DNA of 64,000 bases from Lysobacter enzymogenes. Lineage in GTDB: Bacteria > Pseudomonadota > Gammaproteobacteria > Xanthomonadales > Xanthomonadaceae. The DNA is taken from the NCBI RefSeq assembly GCF_017355525.1, contig NZ_CP067395.1:5592501-5656500 (forward strand), read 5' to 3'. A program made the position numbers and the translations under genes. Below the pieces are notes generated by a model. That model was not told the DNA's origin. It saw only the letters and a program-made list of their open reading frames with translations, and did not search any database. Below are positions 1-8,592 of the stretch, piece by piece; positions within the stretch are counted from its first letter, which is position 1, and each line of letters opens with the position of its first letter.

Positions 1-60
1 CGCGCAGGCGGTCAGCAGCGCGGGAACGAGGAGGACGGAAGCGCAACGCAGCTTGGACAT
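1..60 (-). CDS. Lipoprotein, N-terminal fragment at window edge
   Basis: The reverse strand encodes the first 20 residues of a protein, ending in a lipobox (LLTAC) after a lysine/arginine n-region and a hydrophobic core. This is the signature of a lipoprotein signal peptide cleaved before Cys19. The rest lies beyond the left edge, so its role cannot be said. No strong ribosome binding site is visible before the ATG. Confidence 0.6.
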   Translation of the reverse strand, partial: MSKLRCASVLLVPALLTACA

Positions 61-214
61 GGGCGGGCCGGGCGGTGGACTGACGAGCCGGCGATTATGC
101 CTGGGGTGCGTGACGGCGAAAGGACCGCGGCGCGGCGCGGGTTTGCGGATCGTGGCCGGGTGGGGCGCGGGCGTTTGCAGGTTCGCGCCACTCCCGCATA
201 CCGCATGGGCTACC

Positions 215-242
215 TGTAGGAGCGGCGCAAGCCGCGACCGCG
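215..242 (+). repeat. REP-like palindromic repeat, single copy
   Basis: The copy begins TGTAGGAGCGGCGCAAGCCG and continues with GCGACCGCG. The segment GCGGC-GCAA-GCCGC can form a small hairpin. Matching copies, mostly as inverted doublets, lie near 9.2, 13.2, 33.7 and 53.5 kb, always between genes. Confidence 0.8.
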
Positions 243-359
243 AATCCGCACCAACGTCGCCACCCGCATCCGGATCGCCTTCTCCGCCCGTCGATCGACA
301 GCGCCGCCAACGAATGGAGCAGCGCAGCTGAAGGAAAGGCGCAGACAGCCGCCGCCACC

Positions 360-394
360 TTGAATCGAATCGCTGTAGTTCCAATATTCGGAAC
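360..394 (+). promoter_or_regulatory. Candidate promoter with overlapping operator palindrome
   Basis: TTGAAT at 360-365 and AATATT at 383-388 are spaced by 17 bases, a plausible sigma70 -35/-10 pair with 4 of 6 matches each. The -10 lies inside a perfect inverted repeat, GTTCCAATATTCGGAAC (378-394). It sits 47 bases before the ArsR-type gene, as expected for an autoregulated repressor. Inferred only. Confidence 0.4.
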
Positions 395-441
395 CACGAA
401 AACAATAGCGGCCGCCCCCGGCTTGTAGCAAGCTTGCCCCC

Positions 442-870
442 ATGAGACCCCTGCATCACCCCGCCACCGCCGACATCGAACTGACCGCGGTGCTGTACGC
501 GCTGGCCGATCCGGTGCGCCTGAGCCTGGTGCGCGGCCTGAGCCGCGACAACCCGGTGTCGTGCATCCGCGTGTCCGAGGAAAAGCAGCTGGGGCTGCCG
601 CGGGCGACGCTGTCGCGCCATTTCGACCTGCTGCGTTCGGCCGGGCTGGTGCATACGGTGAAATCCGGAACGCAGTATCTCAACACCTTGCGCTGCGACG
701 ATCTGGAGCTGCGTTTCCCGGGCCTGCTGCGCGCGATCCTGTTCGCCGACGGCGCCAAGGCCGGCGCGCCCGAGGCGGCCAAACCCGCGCCGCGCGCGGC
801 GTCCAAGCCGGCCGCGCCGGCCCGGCGCGCGGCCGCGGCGCCGGCGCGCGCAGGCCGGGCGCGCTCTTGA
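442..870 (+). CDS. ArsR-family winged-helix transcriptional regulator
   Basis: The 142-residue protein has an ArsR-type winged helix-turn-helix at about residues 10-90, including the typical 'LADPVRLSLVRGL' start and 'LSRHFDLLRSAGLV' recognition helix. I see no metal-binding cysteine pair of the ELCVCDL type, so this is probably not a classic metal sensor. The last 40 residues are an Ala/Pro/Lys/Arg-rich basic tail that could add nonspecific DNA contact. The downstream symporter is a possible target, since it is the next gene in the same direction. A palindrome at 378-394 may be its operator. No clear Shine-Dalgarno precedes the ATG. Confidence 0.8.
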   Translation: MRPLHHPATADIELTAVLYALADPVRLSLVRGLSRDNPVSCIRVSEEKQLGLPRATLSRHFDLLRSAGLVHTVKSGTQYLNTLRCDDLELRFPGLLRAILFADGAKAGAPEAAKPAPRAASKPAAPARRAAAAPARAGRARS

Positions 871-1063
871 GCGCGGCCGAGGCGGGAGGCGATTTTGCCG
901 ATGCCGCTCACAGTCATGACGTTTGGTTGCGCGCTTATGCACTTGGATCAGCCGGCGCGCCGGCCAAGCTGTTTATCGTGTCGTCCCCGCGTTCGCCCGC
1001 CCGCCGCCGCGCCGGCGCAGCGTCCGCCCCGTCCTTGACCGATCTTCGACCCGGATAGCCGCG

Positions 1064-2386
1064 ATGACCGCCTTGTTCTCCGCTTGGTTCCGCATTCCGT
1101 TCTGGCAACGCGTCGTCGCCGGCTTCGCGCTCGGCGCGCTGGCCGGCTGGGCGTTCGGGCCGGCGGCGGAAACCTGGTTCGGGCCGCTCGGCGATCTCTA
1201 CGTCACCCTGATCAAGATGATCGCGGTGCCGCTGGTGTTCTTCGCGGTCATCAACGCGGTCGCCTCGCTGCACGGGCAGAAGTCGATCGCCGCGCTCGGC
1301 GGCCGTACCTTCCTCTGGTTCGCGATCACCGCGGTGCTGGCGGTCGCGGTCGGCCTGGCGGTCGGCACGATCCTGCAACCCGGCGCCGGCGTGATCGGGC
1401 TGGCGATGGACTCGGCGTACAAGCCGCGCGACGTGCCCAGCGTGACCAAGGTGTTGCTCGACGTGGTGCCGAGCAATCCGTTCTACGCCCTGACCGGCAT
1501 CGGCACGACCAAGAACGCCGCCGGCGAAACCGTGCTCGCGGCCGGCAAGGGCTCGATCCTGCCGGTGATCTTCTTCGCCGGCCTGCTCGGCTTCGCGATG
1601 GTCAAGCTCGGCGAGAAAGTCGCCGGGGTGCGCAAGCTGGTCGGCGAGGCCAGCGAGCTGATGATCCAGGTCACCCGCTTCGTTCTCGAAGTGACCCCGA
1701 TCGGCACCTTCGGCCTGATCGCCGCTTTGGTCGGCGCCTACGGCTTCGAGAAGCTGCTGCCGCTCGGCAATTTCGTGCTCGCGCTGTACGTGGCCTGCGC
1801 GCTGCACATCGTCGTGGTCTACAGCGCGCTGTTGCTCGCCCACGGCCTCAACCCGCTGAAGTTCTTCCGCGGCGCCGCGCCGGGCATGCAGGTGGCGTTC
1901 GTCAGCTCGTCGAGCTTCGCCGCGATGCCGGTGGCGATGCGTTCGATCACCCACAACCTCGGCGTCAACAAGGACTACGCGGCGTTCGCCTCGCCGCTCG
2001 GCGCGAGCATCAAGATGGACGGCTGCGGCGCGATCTATCCGGCGCTGTGCGCGGTGTTCATCGCCCAATACACCGGTACGCCGCTGACCGGCGACCAGTA
2101 CTTCATCGTGCTGATCGCCTCGGTGCTCGGCAGCTTCGGCACCGCCGGCGTTCCCGGCACCGCGGTGATCATGGCCACCGTCGTGCTCAGCGCCGCCGGC
2201 CTGCCGCTGGAGACCATCGGTTACCTGTACGCCATCGACCGCGTGCTCGACATGATGCGCACCATGACCAACGTGACCGGACAGATGCTGGTGCCGGTGC
2301 TGGTGGCCAAGGAGACCGGGCTGCTCGACCGCGAGGTGTACGAGGCGGCGCCGACCGATGTCGGGATCGAGGAAGGCAAGGCTTAG
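1064..2386 (+). CDS. Dicarboxylate/amino acid:cation symporter (DAACS family)
   Basis: This inner-membrane secondary transporter would import C4-dicarboxylates or acidic amino acids with Na+ or H+. The 440 residues contain the family marks: the serine-rich hairpin (SSSSFAAMP), the GASIKMDG motif, the second hairpin loop (GTAGVPGTA) and the substrate-binding helix with DRxxDxxRTxxNVTG. The middle motif reads MDGCGAIY where many relatives have MDGTALY, so specificity may differ from GltP or DctA. I chose the ATG at 1064 because homology starts there; the frame stays open upstream to 923. It lies downstream of the ArsR-type regulator on the same strand. Confidence 0.9.
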   Translation: MTALFSAWFRIPFWQRVVAGFALGALAGWAFGPAAETWFGPLGDLYVTLIKMIAVPLVFFAVINAVASLHGQKSIAALGGRTFLWFAITAVLAVAVGLAVGTILQPGAGVIGLAMDSAYKPRDVPSVTKVLLDVVPSNPFYALTGIGTTKNAAGETVLAAGKGSILPVIFFAGLLGFAMVKLGEKVAGVRKLVGEASELMIQVTRFVLEVTPIGTFGLIAALVGAYGFEKLLPLGNFVLALYVACALHIVVVYSALLLAHGLNPLKFFRGAAPGMQVAFVSSSSFAAMPVAMRSITHNLGVNKDYAAFASPLGASIKMDGCGAIYPALCAVFIAQYTGTPLTGDQYFIVLIASVLGSFGTAGVPGTAVIMATVVLSAAGLPLETIGYLYAIDRVLDMMRTMTNVTGQMLVPVLVAKETGLLDREVYEAAPTDVGIEEGKA

Positions 2387-2447
2387 CGCGGTTGCGGCGC
2401 GCGCGCTGCGCGTCGCGGATGCAGCGGCATCGATCCAGGGAGGGCGC

Positions 2448-3140
2448 ATGCCGGTAACGATCGAATCGCGACGCATGACGGCGGCCGAGCGGCAACAGCT
2501 CGGCGCCATCGGCGGCGCCCGCTCCGGCTCGGGTGCGTGGTGGGCCTGGCCGATCCTGATCTGCGTTTTGGCCGCGGGCGCGCTGTTCCTGCAGCGCTGG
2601 CTCGAACCGTTGTGGGGCACGGGCCATCGCGGCGCCGATACGCTCGCGCCAGCGCTCGTCGCGGGCCTGGGCATCGCGTTGTTCCTGGCCCTGATCGCGG
2701 CCTGGGTCGCGCTGCGCGTCAGCCGCGCCGCGCGCAACAACCGCCGGCGGATTTTCGGCTCGTACTGGGACGACCTGGAGGCCGGCACGGTCGATGAAGA
2801 ACGCTACGAATTCCTCGCCTCGCTGAGCGCGCGCGACGGCGAGACCGGCGTGCCGATCCATTTGTTGCGGATCGACGCGCAGCGCTGCCTGGTGGTGTTC
2901 GGCGAACCCGGCGACGGCGCCGACCGACCCGACGACGACACGCAACCGCGCCGGCGCGCGCTGCTGCGGCGCGCGCCGCGCTCGCGCCATGTGCTGTCGC
3001 TGCGCTTCGAAGGCGAGGCGCTGGCGAGCGAGCCCAGCGATGCGCTCGGTTGGCAGGCGCCGGGCTGGGAGTGGAACGGCCGGGTCTGGGAGGTGGAGTG
3101 GGAGCCTCTCGTGCAGCGGCTCGGGCAGCGCGGGGATTGA
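2448..3140 (+). CDS. Two-helix membrane protein of unknown function
   Basis: The protein has 230 residues with two hydrophobic segments, at about residues 28-48 and 65-90, followed by a charged soluble domain of about 130 residues. The start is set by a strong AGGGAGG at 2437-2443, five bases before the ATG. The soluble part has an Arg/Asp-rich middle and a Trp-rich end (WQAPGWEWNGRVWEVEWEP). I do not recognise a family. It begins 61 bases after the symporter and may be cotranscribed with it. Confidence 0.7.
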   Translation: MPVTIESRRMTAAERQQLGAIGGARSGSGAWWAWPILICVLAAGALFLQRWLEPLWGTGHRGADTLAPALVAGLGIALFLALIAAWVALRVSRAARNNRRRIFGSYWDDLEAGTVDEERYEFLASLSARDGETGVPIHLLRIDAQRCLVVFGEPGDGADRPDDDTQPRRRALLRRAPRSRHVLSLRFEGEALASEPSDALGWQAPGWEWNGRVWEVEWEPLVQRLGQRGD

Positions 3141-3229
3141 GGGCCGCTGATGGCGGAACGTAAGGCGTCGGTGGCGACAACGCCGCCGCATCGGCCATGA
3201 TCCCGCACAACCTCAAGGAAGCGCTCGCG

Positions 3230-3787
3230 ATGCCCAAAGGACTCCCGCACTTCGCCGCCCCCGCCGCCCTGGCGCTGCTGGCCTGCGCCTGCGCCAGCGC
3301 GCCGCCGCCGCAACCCGCCGCGCCGCCGACCGGCGCGGTCGGCGTGCGCTCCATCGACAAACGCCTGGTCGCCGCCGAGCGCATGCAGCTGGCGGCGAAC
3401 GAAACCTTCGAAATGCCGCTGGCCGAAGCCGGCAACGCCGCGCCCGAGTACCCGCCGGCCTTGCTGGCGCAGCGCCTGCCGCCGCAGACGGTGTGCCTGA
3501 GCGTCGCCATCGGCGCCGACGGCGCGGTCAGCGACAGCCGTGTGCTGGCCGCGAGCGAAGGCTGTCCGACGCAGGCGCCGGCCGCGCCGGACTTCGTCGC
3601 CGCCGCGCGCGCCGCGGTGGCGCGCTGGCGCTTCGATCCGGCGTTCCGCTGCGTCTATCCCGGCGCCAAGCCGATCGACGAGCAGGGTTGCGTTACCGGC
3701 CGCGAGGAAGCCGTCGCGGTCAGCATGGCCTACAGCTTCGTGTTCGAGCAGAAGGACGGGCGCGGGACGGTGCGGGTAGGGGAGTGA
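3230..3787 (+). CDS. Lipoprotein with TonB C-terminal-like domain
   Basis: This is a predicted lipoprotein of 185 residues. The signal peptide ends in a lipobox (LALLAC), and a proline-rich linker follows. The C-terminal half contains a 'PEYPPALLAQRLPPQTVCLSVAIGADGAVSD' style stretch, then a helix and 'ARWRFDPA'. This resembles the energy-transducer TonB C-terminal fold seen in many xanthomonad lipoproteins. Cysteines in the second half may form disulfides in the periplasm. The ATG at 3230 is preferred over one 33 bases upstream because AAGGA at 3215-3219 precedes it. Confidence 0.65.
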   Translation: MPKGLPHFAAPAALALLACACASAPPPQPAAPPTGAVGVRSIDKRLVAAERMQLAANETFEMPLAEAGNAAPEYPPALLAQRLPPQTVCLSVAIGADGAVSDSRVLAASEGCPTQAPAAPDFVAAARAAVARWRFDPAFRCVYPGAKPIDEQGCVTGREEAVAVSMAYSFVFEQKDGRGTVRVGE

Positions 3788-3829
3788 GCCGGACGACGCT
3801 CTGCGGTCAGATCGGGCCCGCGCCGCGGT

Positions 3830-4318
3830 TCACACCCGCGAATACGTCCACGACACCATCCGCCCCTCGCGATACGGCATCACCCCATGGAACGGCCGCG
3901 GGTCGCGGTCGAACACCAGCGGCAGGAACTCGCGGTCGCCTTCCCACATCGGCAGCTCGTGCAGGCGGTCGAGGTCGACCCACTCCAGCGTGCCTTCGGG
4001 ATTGCTCGCGTAGGCCTCGCCTTCGAACGCGCTGATGACGAACACGAAACCCAGCCAGTCCTCGCCGCGCTTGCCGAAACCGGGCCAGCTGATGGTGCCG
4101 CGCAGTTGCAGCGCGGTGCATTCGATCCCGGCTTCCTCGCGGATCTCGCGGCGCATGCCGGCCAGCACGTCCTCGTCGGGCTCGAGCTTGCCGCCCAGGC
4201 CGTTGTACTTGCCGAGCTGGTGGTCGTCGGGGCGGGCGTTGCGATGGACCATCAGGACCTGGCGGCCATCGGGCGAAAGCACGTAGCCCAGGGTGGCCAC
4301 GATGGGGGTGTACGGCAT
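3830..4318 (-). CDS. NUDIX hydrolase, 8-oxo-dGTP diphosphatase-like
   Basis: The 162-residue protein would hydrolyse nucleoside diphosphate-linked substrates; oxidised dGTP is likely by resemblance to MutT-type proteins. A complete Nudix box spans residues 43-65 (GGKLEPDEDV...REIREEAGI) and supplies the Mg2+-binding glutamates. The start at 4318 (MPYTPIVATLGYV) matches the first strand of the fold. The frame stays open upstream, but that extension is low-complexity. The gene is convergent with the lipoprotein gene at 3230 and divergent from the M16 gene. Confidence 0.85.
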   Translation of the reverse strand: MPYTPIVATLGYVLSPDGRQVLMVHRNARPDDHQLGKYNGLGGKLEPDEDVLAGMRREIREEAGIECTALQLRGTISWPGFGKRGEDWLGFVFVISAFEGEAYASNPEGTLEWVDLDRLHELPMWEGDREFLPLVFDRDPRPFHGVMPYREGRMVSWTYSRV

Positions 4319-4502
4319 CGGCGGGGTCGGTACGGGGGAAAGCGGCGCACAGTGTCGGCGATCGGGCCGGCAACGGCCAGCGGCGGCGGTCACCCCACGT
4401 GACTTCCGACCCGCACCGGGCGCCGGGACTCGGGTTACTGTGCGCACAACTGCGCCCGCGCTACGCCGGCGCCGTTCACCACGACAGGACAGGGAGCCCT
4501 CC

Positions 4503-5903
4503 ATGCGCAAGCGTCACCTCTGCGTGCTGCTCGCCGGCCTGACCACGCTCGCCTCCGCTGCGTTCGCGACCGCGTCCGCCGCCGAGAGCGACCGTTGGCA
4601 GTTGCCGGTAGCGGTCAAGAAACTCGACAACGGATTGACCGTGGTCGTATCCACCGACCACAGCTCGCCGACCGTCGGCGTCAGCGTGGTCTACCACGTC
4701 GGCATGCGGCTGGAGCCGAAGAACCGCACCGGCTTCGCCCATCTGTTCGAACACCTGATGTTCCAGGGCACGCCGGTCGCGCGCAAAGGCGTGTTCGACA
4801 AGGTCATCTCCGGCGGCGGCGGCCGCAACAACGGCTCGACCCGCCCGGACTACACCAACTACATCGAAGTCGCGCCGGTGTCCGCGCTGGAACGCATCCT
4901 GTGGCTGGAAGCGGACCGCATGAAGACCCTGGACTTCAATCCGACCACGCTGAAGAACCAGCAGGACGTGGTCAAGGAGGAGATCCGGGTCAACGTGAAG
5001 AACCAGCCGTACGGCGGCTTCATGTGGATCGACATCGGCCAGCACGCGTTCCAGAAGTGGGAGAACAACCACGACGGCTACGGCAGCTTCCAGGACCTGG
5101 AGAACGCCAGCCTCGCCGATGTGCAGTCGTTCCACCGCGATTACTACGGCCCCAACAACGCCGTGCTCGGCATCGCCGGCGACGTCACCCCGGAGGAAGC
5201 CTTCGCCCTGGCCGACAAGTACTTCGGCGCGGTCGCCGGGCGCCCGACGCCGGCGCCGTCGGACTACAGCGAAGGCCTCAACACCGCCGAGAAGCGGATC
5301 AGCCAGACCGACGCGCTGGCGCAGGTGCCGGCGATCGCCGCGGGCTGGAAGATGCCTGCGCGCGGCAGCCGCGACCAGGCGCCGATGGCGGTGCTCGGCA
5401 ACGTGCTCGCCGGCGACGACGCCTCGCGGCTGTATCAGGCGCTGGTCAAACAGCGCCAGATCGCGATCAACGTCTCGCCGCTGTACGGCCTGGGCGACGC
5501 CTGGAACTACAACGGCCCGACGCTCTACACCCTGTTCGCGCTGTACAAGCCCGACAGCAGCGCCGACGCGGTGCTGGCGGTGATCGACGAGGAAGTCGCC
5601 AAGATCGCCCAGAACGGCGTCGACGCGGCCACGCTCAAGCGGGTCAAGACCAAGATGCTGGCCGACTGGTACAACGGCCTGGACGCCTTCATCGAGCGCG
5701 CCGACACCCTGGCGGTGACGCAGACGCTGTGGGGCGACGCCAACGCGGTCAACAAGATTCCGGCGCTGATCGAGGGCGTGACCTCGGCCGACCTGCAGCG
5801 CGTGGCCAAGACCTATCTGACCCGCGCCAACCGCACCGTCATCGACCGCCGCCCGGCCGCGCTCGCCGCGGCGCCCGCCGCCGCCGCGCCGGCGAAGAAC
5901 TGA
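4503..5903 (+). CDS. M16-family zinc metallopeptidase, catalytic subunit
   Basis: The precursor has 466 residues and a signal peptide of about 28 (through ATASAA), so it is periplasmic or membrane-associated. It carries the inverted zinc motif H80-LFE-H84 with E83 as catalytic base. A Glu at residue 160, 76 residues after H84, fits the third ligand. The family cleaves short peptides inside a two-lobed chamber. AGGGAG at 4491-4496 supports the ATG at 4503. The next gene, 13 bases downstream, encodes a related protein without the zinc motif, so the two probably form a heterodimer. Confidence 0.9.
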   Translation: MRKRHLCVLLAGLTTLASAAFATASAAESDRWQLPVAVKKLDNGLTVVVSTDHSSPTVGVSVVYHVGMRLEPKNRTGFAHLFEHLMFQGTPVARKGVFDKVISGGGGRNNGSTRPDYTNYIEVAPVSALERILWLEADRMKTLDFNPTTLKNQQDVVKEEIRVNVKNQPYGGFMWIDIGQHAFQKWENNHDGYGSFQDLENASLADVQSFHRDYYGPNNAVLGIAGDVTPEEAFALADKYFGAVAGRPTPAPSDYSEGLNTAEKRISQTDALAQVPAIAAGWKMPARGSRDQAPMAVLGNVLAGDDASRLYQALVKQRQIAINVSPLYGLGDAWNYNGPTLYTLFALYKPDSSADAVLAVIDEEVAKIAQNGVDAATLKRVKTKMLADWYNGLDAFIERADTLAVTQTLWGDANAVNKIPALIEGVTSADLQRVAKTYLTRANRTVIDRRPAALAAAPAAAAPAKN

Positions 5904-5916
5904 GGAGAGCGAGGCC

Positions 5917-7341
5917 ATGAGCATGACTACCAACAAACTCGCGCTGTCGCTCGCGCTGGCGCTCGGCGTCGCCGCCGGCATCGCCCACGCCGGCCCCTCG
6001 GTCGCGCTACCCGAGCGGCTGCCGCCGCTGGCCGCGGACAAGCCGCTGCCGGTGCCGCAGATCGCCCGCAAGACCCTCGCCAACGGCCTGGAGGTGTGGG
6101 TGGTCCCGCGCCAGGGCCTGCCGCGGGTCGACTACGTGCTGGCCGTGCGCAACGCCGGCTACGGCGCCGACGCCGGCGACGCGCGCGGTTTCGCCTCGCT
6201 GTACGCGAACCTGCTGGTCGAAGGCACCGGCAAGCGCGACGCCAAGGCGGTGGCCGAGGCCGCGCAAGGTTACGGCGGCTCGATCGGCGCGTCCGCGCTC
6301 AACGACGGCGTGATCCTCAGCGGCGACGCGCTGGCCTCGCAGGCCGCGCCGATGCTCGGCCTGATCGCCGAAGTCGCGCAGACCGCGACCTTCCCCGACG
6401 CCGAAGTGGAACTGGCCAAGGCCAACGCGCTGCAAGGCCTGAAAGCCGCGCAGGCGCAGCCCGGCTACAAGGCCGCGCGCGCGCTGTCGGCGGCGGTGTA
6501 CGGCGATCATCCCTACGCCCGCACCCAGCCGACCGAAGCGTCGATCAATGCGGTCAGCGCGCAGCAGGTGCGCGCCGAACACGCGCGCCGGTTCCGCCCC
6601 GACCGCGCCTTGCTCGTCGTCGCCGGCCGCATTTCCGCCGAGCAGGGCTTCAAGCTCGCCGAAACCGCGTTCGGCGGCTGGAAAGCCACCGGCGAAGCGG
6701 TCGCCGACATCGCCCCGGCGCAGCCCAGCGCGCCGGCCCAGCGCCTGTTCGTCCAGCGCGACGGCAGCGTGCAGTCGGCGGTGCGCCTGGGCCGTCCCGG
6801 CATCGCCGCGACCGACGCCGACTACGTGCCGGCGCAGCTCGCCGGCATCGTCCTCGGCGGCGGTTTCAGCAGCCGCCTGATGCAGAACCTGCGCGAGGAC
6901 AAGGGCTACACCTACGGCGCCCGCGGCGGCCTCACCGCGCTGCGCGCCGGCGGCGCGATCCAGGCCTCGGCCGACGTGCGCAACGAAGTCACCGGCGCCT
7001 CGCTCGGCGAATTCGTCTACGAGTTCGGCCGCCTCAACGACTACCCGGTGCCGGCGCAGGAACTGGAAGACACCAAGCGTTACGTCGCCGGCGGCTACCT
7101 GATCGGCAACCAGCAGCAGCGCTCGGTCGCCAACAGCCTGGCCGGCAACTGGCTGGTCGGTTTGCCGGCGGAATTCCTCGGCGAATACGTGCCGAAGATC
7201 CGCGCGGTCGACGCCGCCCAGGTGCAGGCGATGGCCAAGAAGTATTACGCCGCCAAGGACCAGTCGATCGTGGTGGTCGGCGATTACAAGGCGGTGCAGT
7301 CGCAGCTCAAGGAGTTCGGCGAGTTCAAGCAGGAGAAGTGA
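5917..7341 (+). CDS. M16-family protein, non-catalytic partner
   Basis: The protein has 474 residues with a signal peptide ending near GIAHA. It has the M16 fold, including 'LANGLEVWVVPRQGLPRVDYVLAVRNAG' and the C-terminal 'RLMQNLREDKGYTYGARGG' with the Arg/Tyr pair that contacts substrate in this family. Where HxxEH should be, the sequence reads SLYANLLVEG, so zinc cannot bind. This is the usual division of labour in two-gene bacterial M16B systems: one subunit has the zinc site, the other the R/Y substrate site. GAGGAGAGCGAGG precedes the start. Confidence 0.9.
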   Translation: MSMTTNKLALSLALALGVAAGIAHAGPSVALPERLPPLAADKPLPVPQIARKTLANGLEVWVVPRQGLPRVDYVLAVRNAGYGADAGDARGFASLYANLLVEGTGKRDAKAVAEAAQGYGGSIGASALNDGVILSGDALASQAAPMLGLIAEVAQTATFPDAEVELAKANALQGLKAAQAQPGYKAARALSAAVYGDHPYARTQPTEASINAVSAQQVRAEHARRFRPDRALLVVAGRISAEQGFKLAETAFGGWKATGEAVADIAPAQPSAPAQRLFVQRDGSVQSAVRLGRPGIAATDADYVPAQLAGIVLGGGFSSRLMQNLREDKGYTYGARGGLTALRAGGAIQASADVRNEVTGASLGEFVYEFGRLNDYPVPAQELEDTKRYVAGGYLIGNQQQRSVANSLAGNWLVGLPAEFLGEYVPKIRAVDAAQVQAMAKKYYAAKDQSIVVVGDYKAVQSQLKEFGEFKQEK

Positions 7342-7371
7342 GGCGGCGCGAAGCGTCGCCGGGCTGCACGA

Positions 7372-7399
7372 GAAAACCCCGGCATCGCCGGGGTTTTCT
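7372..7399 (+). terminator. Rho-independent terminator after the M16 pair
   Basis: AAAACCCCGGC, a three-base loop, then GCCGGGGTTTT followed by CTTT. The stem is perfect and U-rich on both strands, so it can also serve the convergent membrane-protein gene that ends at 7441. Confidence 0.9.
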
Positions 7400-7440
7400 T
7401 TGCGCCGCGGCCGCTGCGCATGCGCCGTAGCGCGACGCTT

Positions 7441-7854
7441 TCAGGCCGCCGTGCGCGCGCGCCGTTGCGCCAGCCGCGCACCCAGCCAGCTCGCCGGCAG
7501 CGGCGACAGCACGCCGGCGGCGATCATCCACCACGCATGCGGCAGCAGCAGGCTGACCGCGATCACCCCGCAGACGATCAGCGCGCCGACCGTCAGCGCG
7601 GCGCCGCGCGGGTGCCGGCGCGAGATCAACGCGGCCAGCAAGCCGCCGTCGAACGCCGCGGCGACCCAGCCCGCCAGCACCGTCAGCATCGCCGGCCACG
7701 GCGCGCCGGCGACATGCGCGCTCATCGCCGCGGGATCGCGCGGATCGATGCCCGGCGGCAGGGGGTGCAGCCGCGCCGAGCCGTACTCGAACAGGTGCAT
7801 GGTCAGCATCGCCAACACCATGCCGGCGACCACCGCGAGAATCGTGCGTACCAT
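7441..7854 (-). CDS. Small integral membrane protein, unknown function
   Basis: The 137-residue protein has about four hydrophobic helices (residues 3-22, 53-75, 82-102 and 104-122) and a basic tail (RLAQRRARTAA), which suggests a cytoplasmic C-terminus. The start at 7854 (MVRTILAV) is chosen because GGGGAG lies just upstream; the frame is open 42 bases further. The first helix contains a 'HLFEYGSARLHPLPPG' segment typical of uncharacterised xanthomonad proteins. No enzymatic motif is visible. Confidence 0.7.
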   Translation of the reverse strand: MVRTILAVVAGMVLAMLTMHLFEYGSARLHPLPPGIDPRDPAAMSAHVAGAPWPAMLTVLAGWVAAAFDGGLLAALISRRHPRGAALTVGALIVCGVIAVSLLLPHAWWMIAAGVLSPLPASWLGARLAQRRARTAA

Positions 7855-7993
7855 CGCGACTGCTCCCCTGATGCGGCCGGCCCGGCGGGCCGGCATGCGG
7901 CGAGCATCGCGCCGGCCGCGGCGGCCTGCAAGCGCGCATGCCGGCAGGCGTACGGCTCGCGCATAATTCGCCGGCCAGCATAGGAGTTATTCG

Positions 7994-8590
7994 ATGTCCG
8001 CCAGCCCCACCGCCTCGCCCCCGCGCCTGCTCGCCTTCGCCGGCAGCCTGCGTTCGGGTTCCTACAACCGCCGCCTGATCCCGGTGCTGGCCGAGGGCGC
8101 GCGCGCCGCCGGCGCGCAGGTCGAGCTGATCGAATTGCGCGATTACGCGCTGCCGGTCTACGACGGCGATATCGAAGCCGAGGCGATGCCCGACAACGCG
8201 CGCCGGCTGCAGGAGCTGATGGCGCAGCACGACGGGCTGCTGATTTCCACGCCGGAGTACAACGGTTCGATGCCGGCGCTGGTCAAGAACACGCTCGACT
8301 GGATCTCGCGCCCGCTGCCGGACGGCCGTTCGGGCACCAGCCTGTTCGCCGACAAGGTCGCCGGCATCGTCTCGGCCTCGCCGGGGCCGCTCGGCGGCCT
8401 GCGTTCGCTGCTGGTGCTGCGCGACGCGCTGGCCAAGCTCGGTTTGATCGTGGTGCCGCAGCAGGTCGCGGTCGGCCAGGCCGGGGAGAAACTGCACGAG
8501 TACGGCCAGCTCGGCGACGAACGCCAGCGCGAGGCCGTGCACCGGGTCGGCGCCGCCGTGGTCCGTCATCTGCGCGTCCAGGGAGCCTGA
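7994..8590 (+). CDS. NAD(P)H-dependent FMN reductase
   Basis: The 198-residue protein has a flavodoxin-like fold. The phosphate-binding loop is GSLRSGSYNR at about residues 18-27, and the flavin-contact motif is TPEYNGSMPALVKNTLDW at about 86-103. Both are characteristic of the NADPH-dependent FMN reductase (chromate/quinone/azo-reductase-like) family. It would reduce flavin or quinones using NAD(P)H in the cytoplasm. The exact substrate is not evident. The thioesterase gene follows two bases after the stop and is probably translationally coupled. Confidence 0.85.
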   Translation: MSASPTASPPRLLAFAGSLRSGSYNRRLIPVLAEGARAAGAQVELIELRDYALPVYDGDIEAEAMPDNARRLQELMAQHDGLLISTPEYNGSMPALVKNTLDWISRPLPDGRSGTSLFADKVAGIVSASPGPLGGLRSLLVLRDALAKLGLIVVPQQVAVGQAGEKLHEYGQLGDERQREAVHRVGAAVVRHLRVQGA

Positions 8591-8592
8591 GC

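Larger units (their letters stand above)
61..441. other. Intergenic region between divergent genes
   Basis: This 381-base stretch separates the leftward lipoprotein gene from the rightward ArsR-type gene. It contains one copy of the dispersed REP-like repeat (215-242) and a lower-GC segment at 355-400 with a candidate promoter and palindrome. The short reading frames inside it look like shadows. Confidence 0.5.

Noticed and set aside
935-2788. Leftward open frame of 617 codons antisense to the symporter gene
   Set aside because: The translation is His/Arg/Asp-rich with no domain, the hallmark of an antisense shadow in GC-rich DNA. The other strand encodes a clear transporter.
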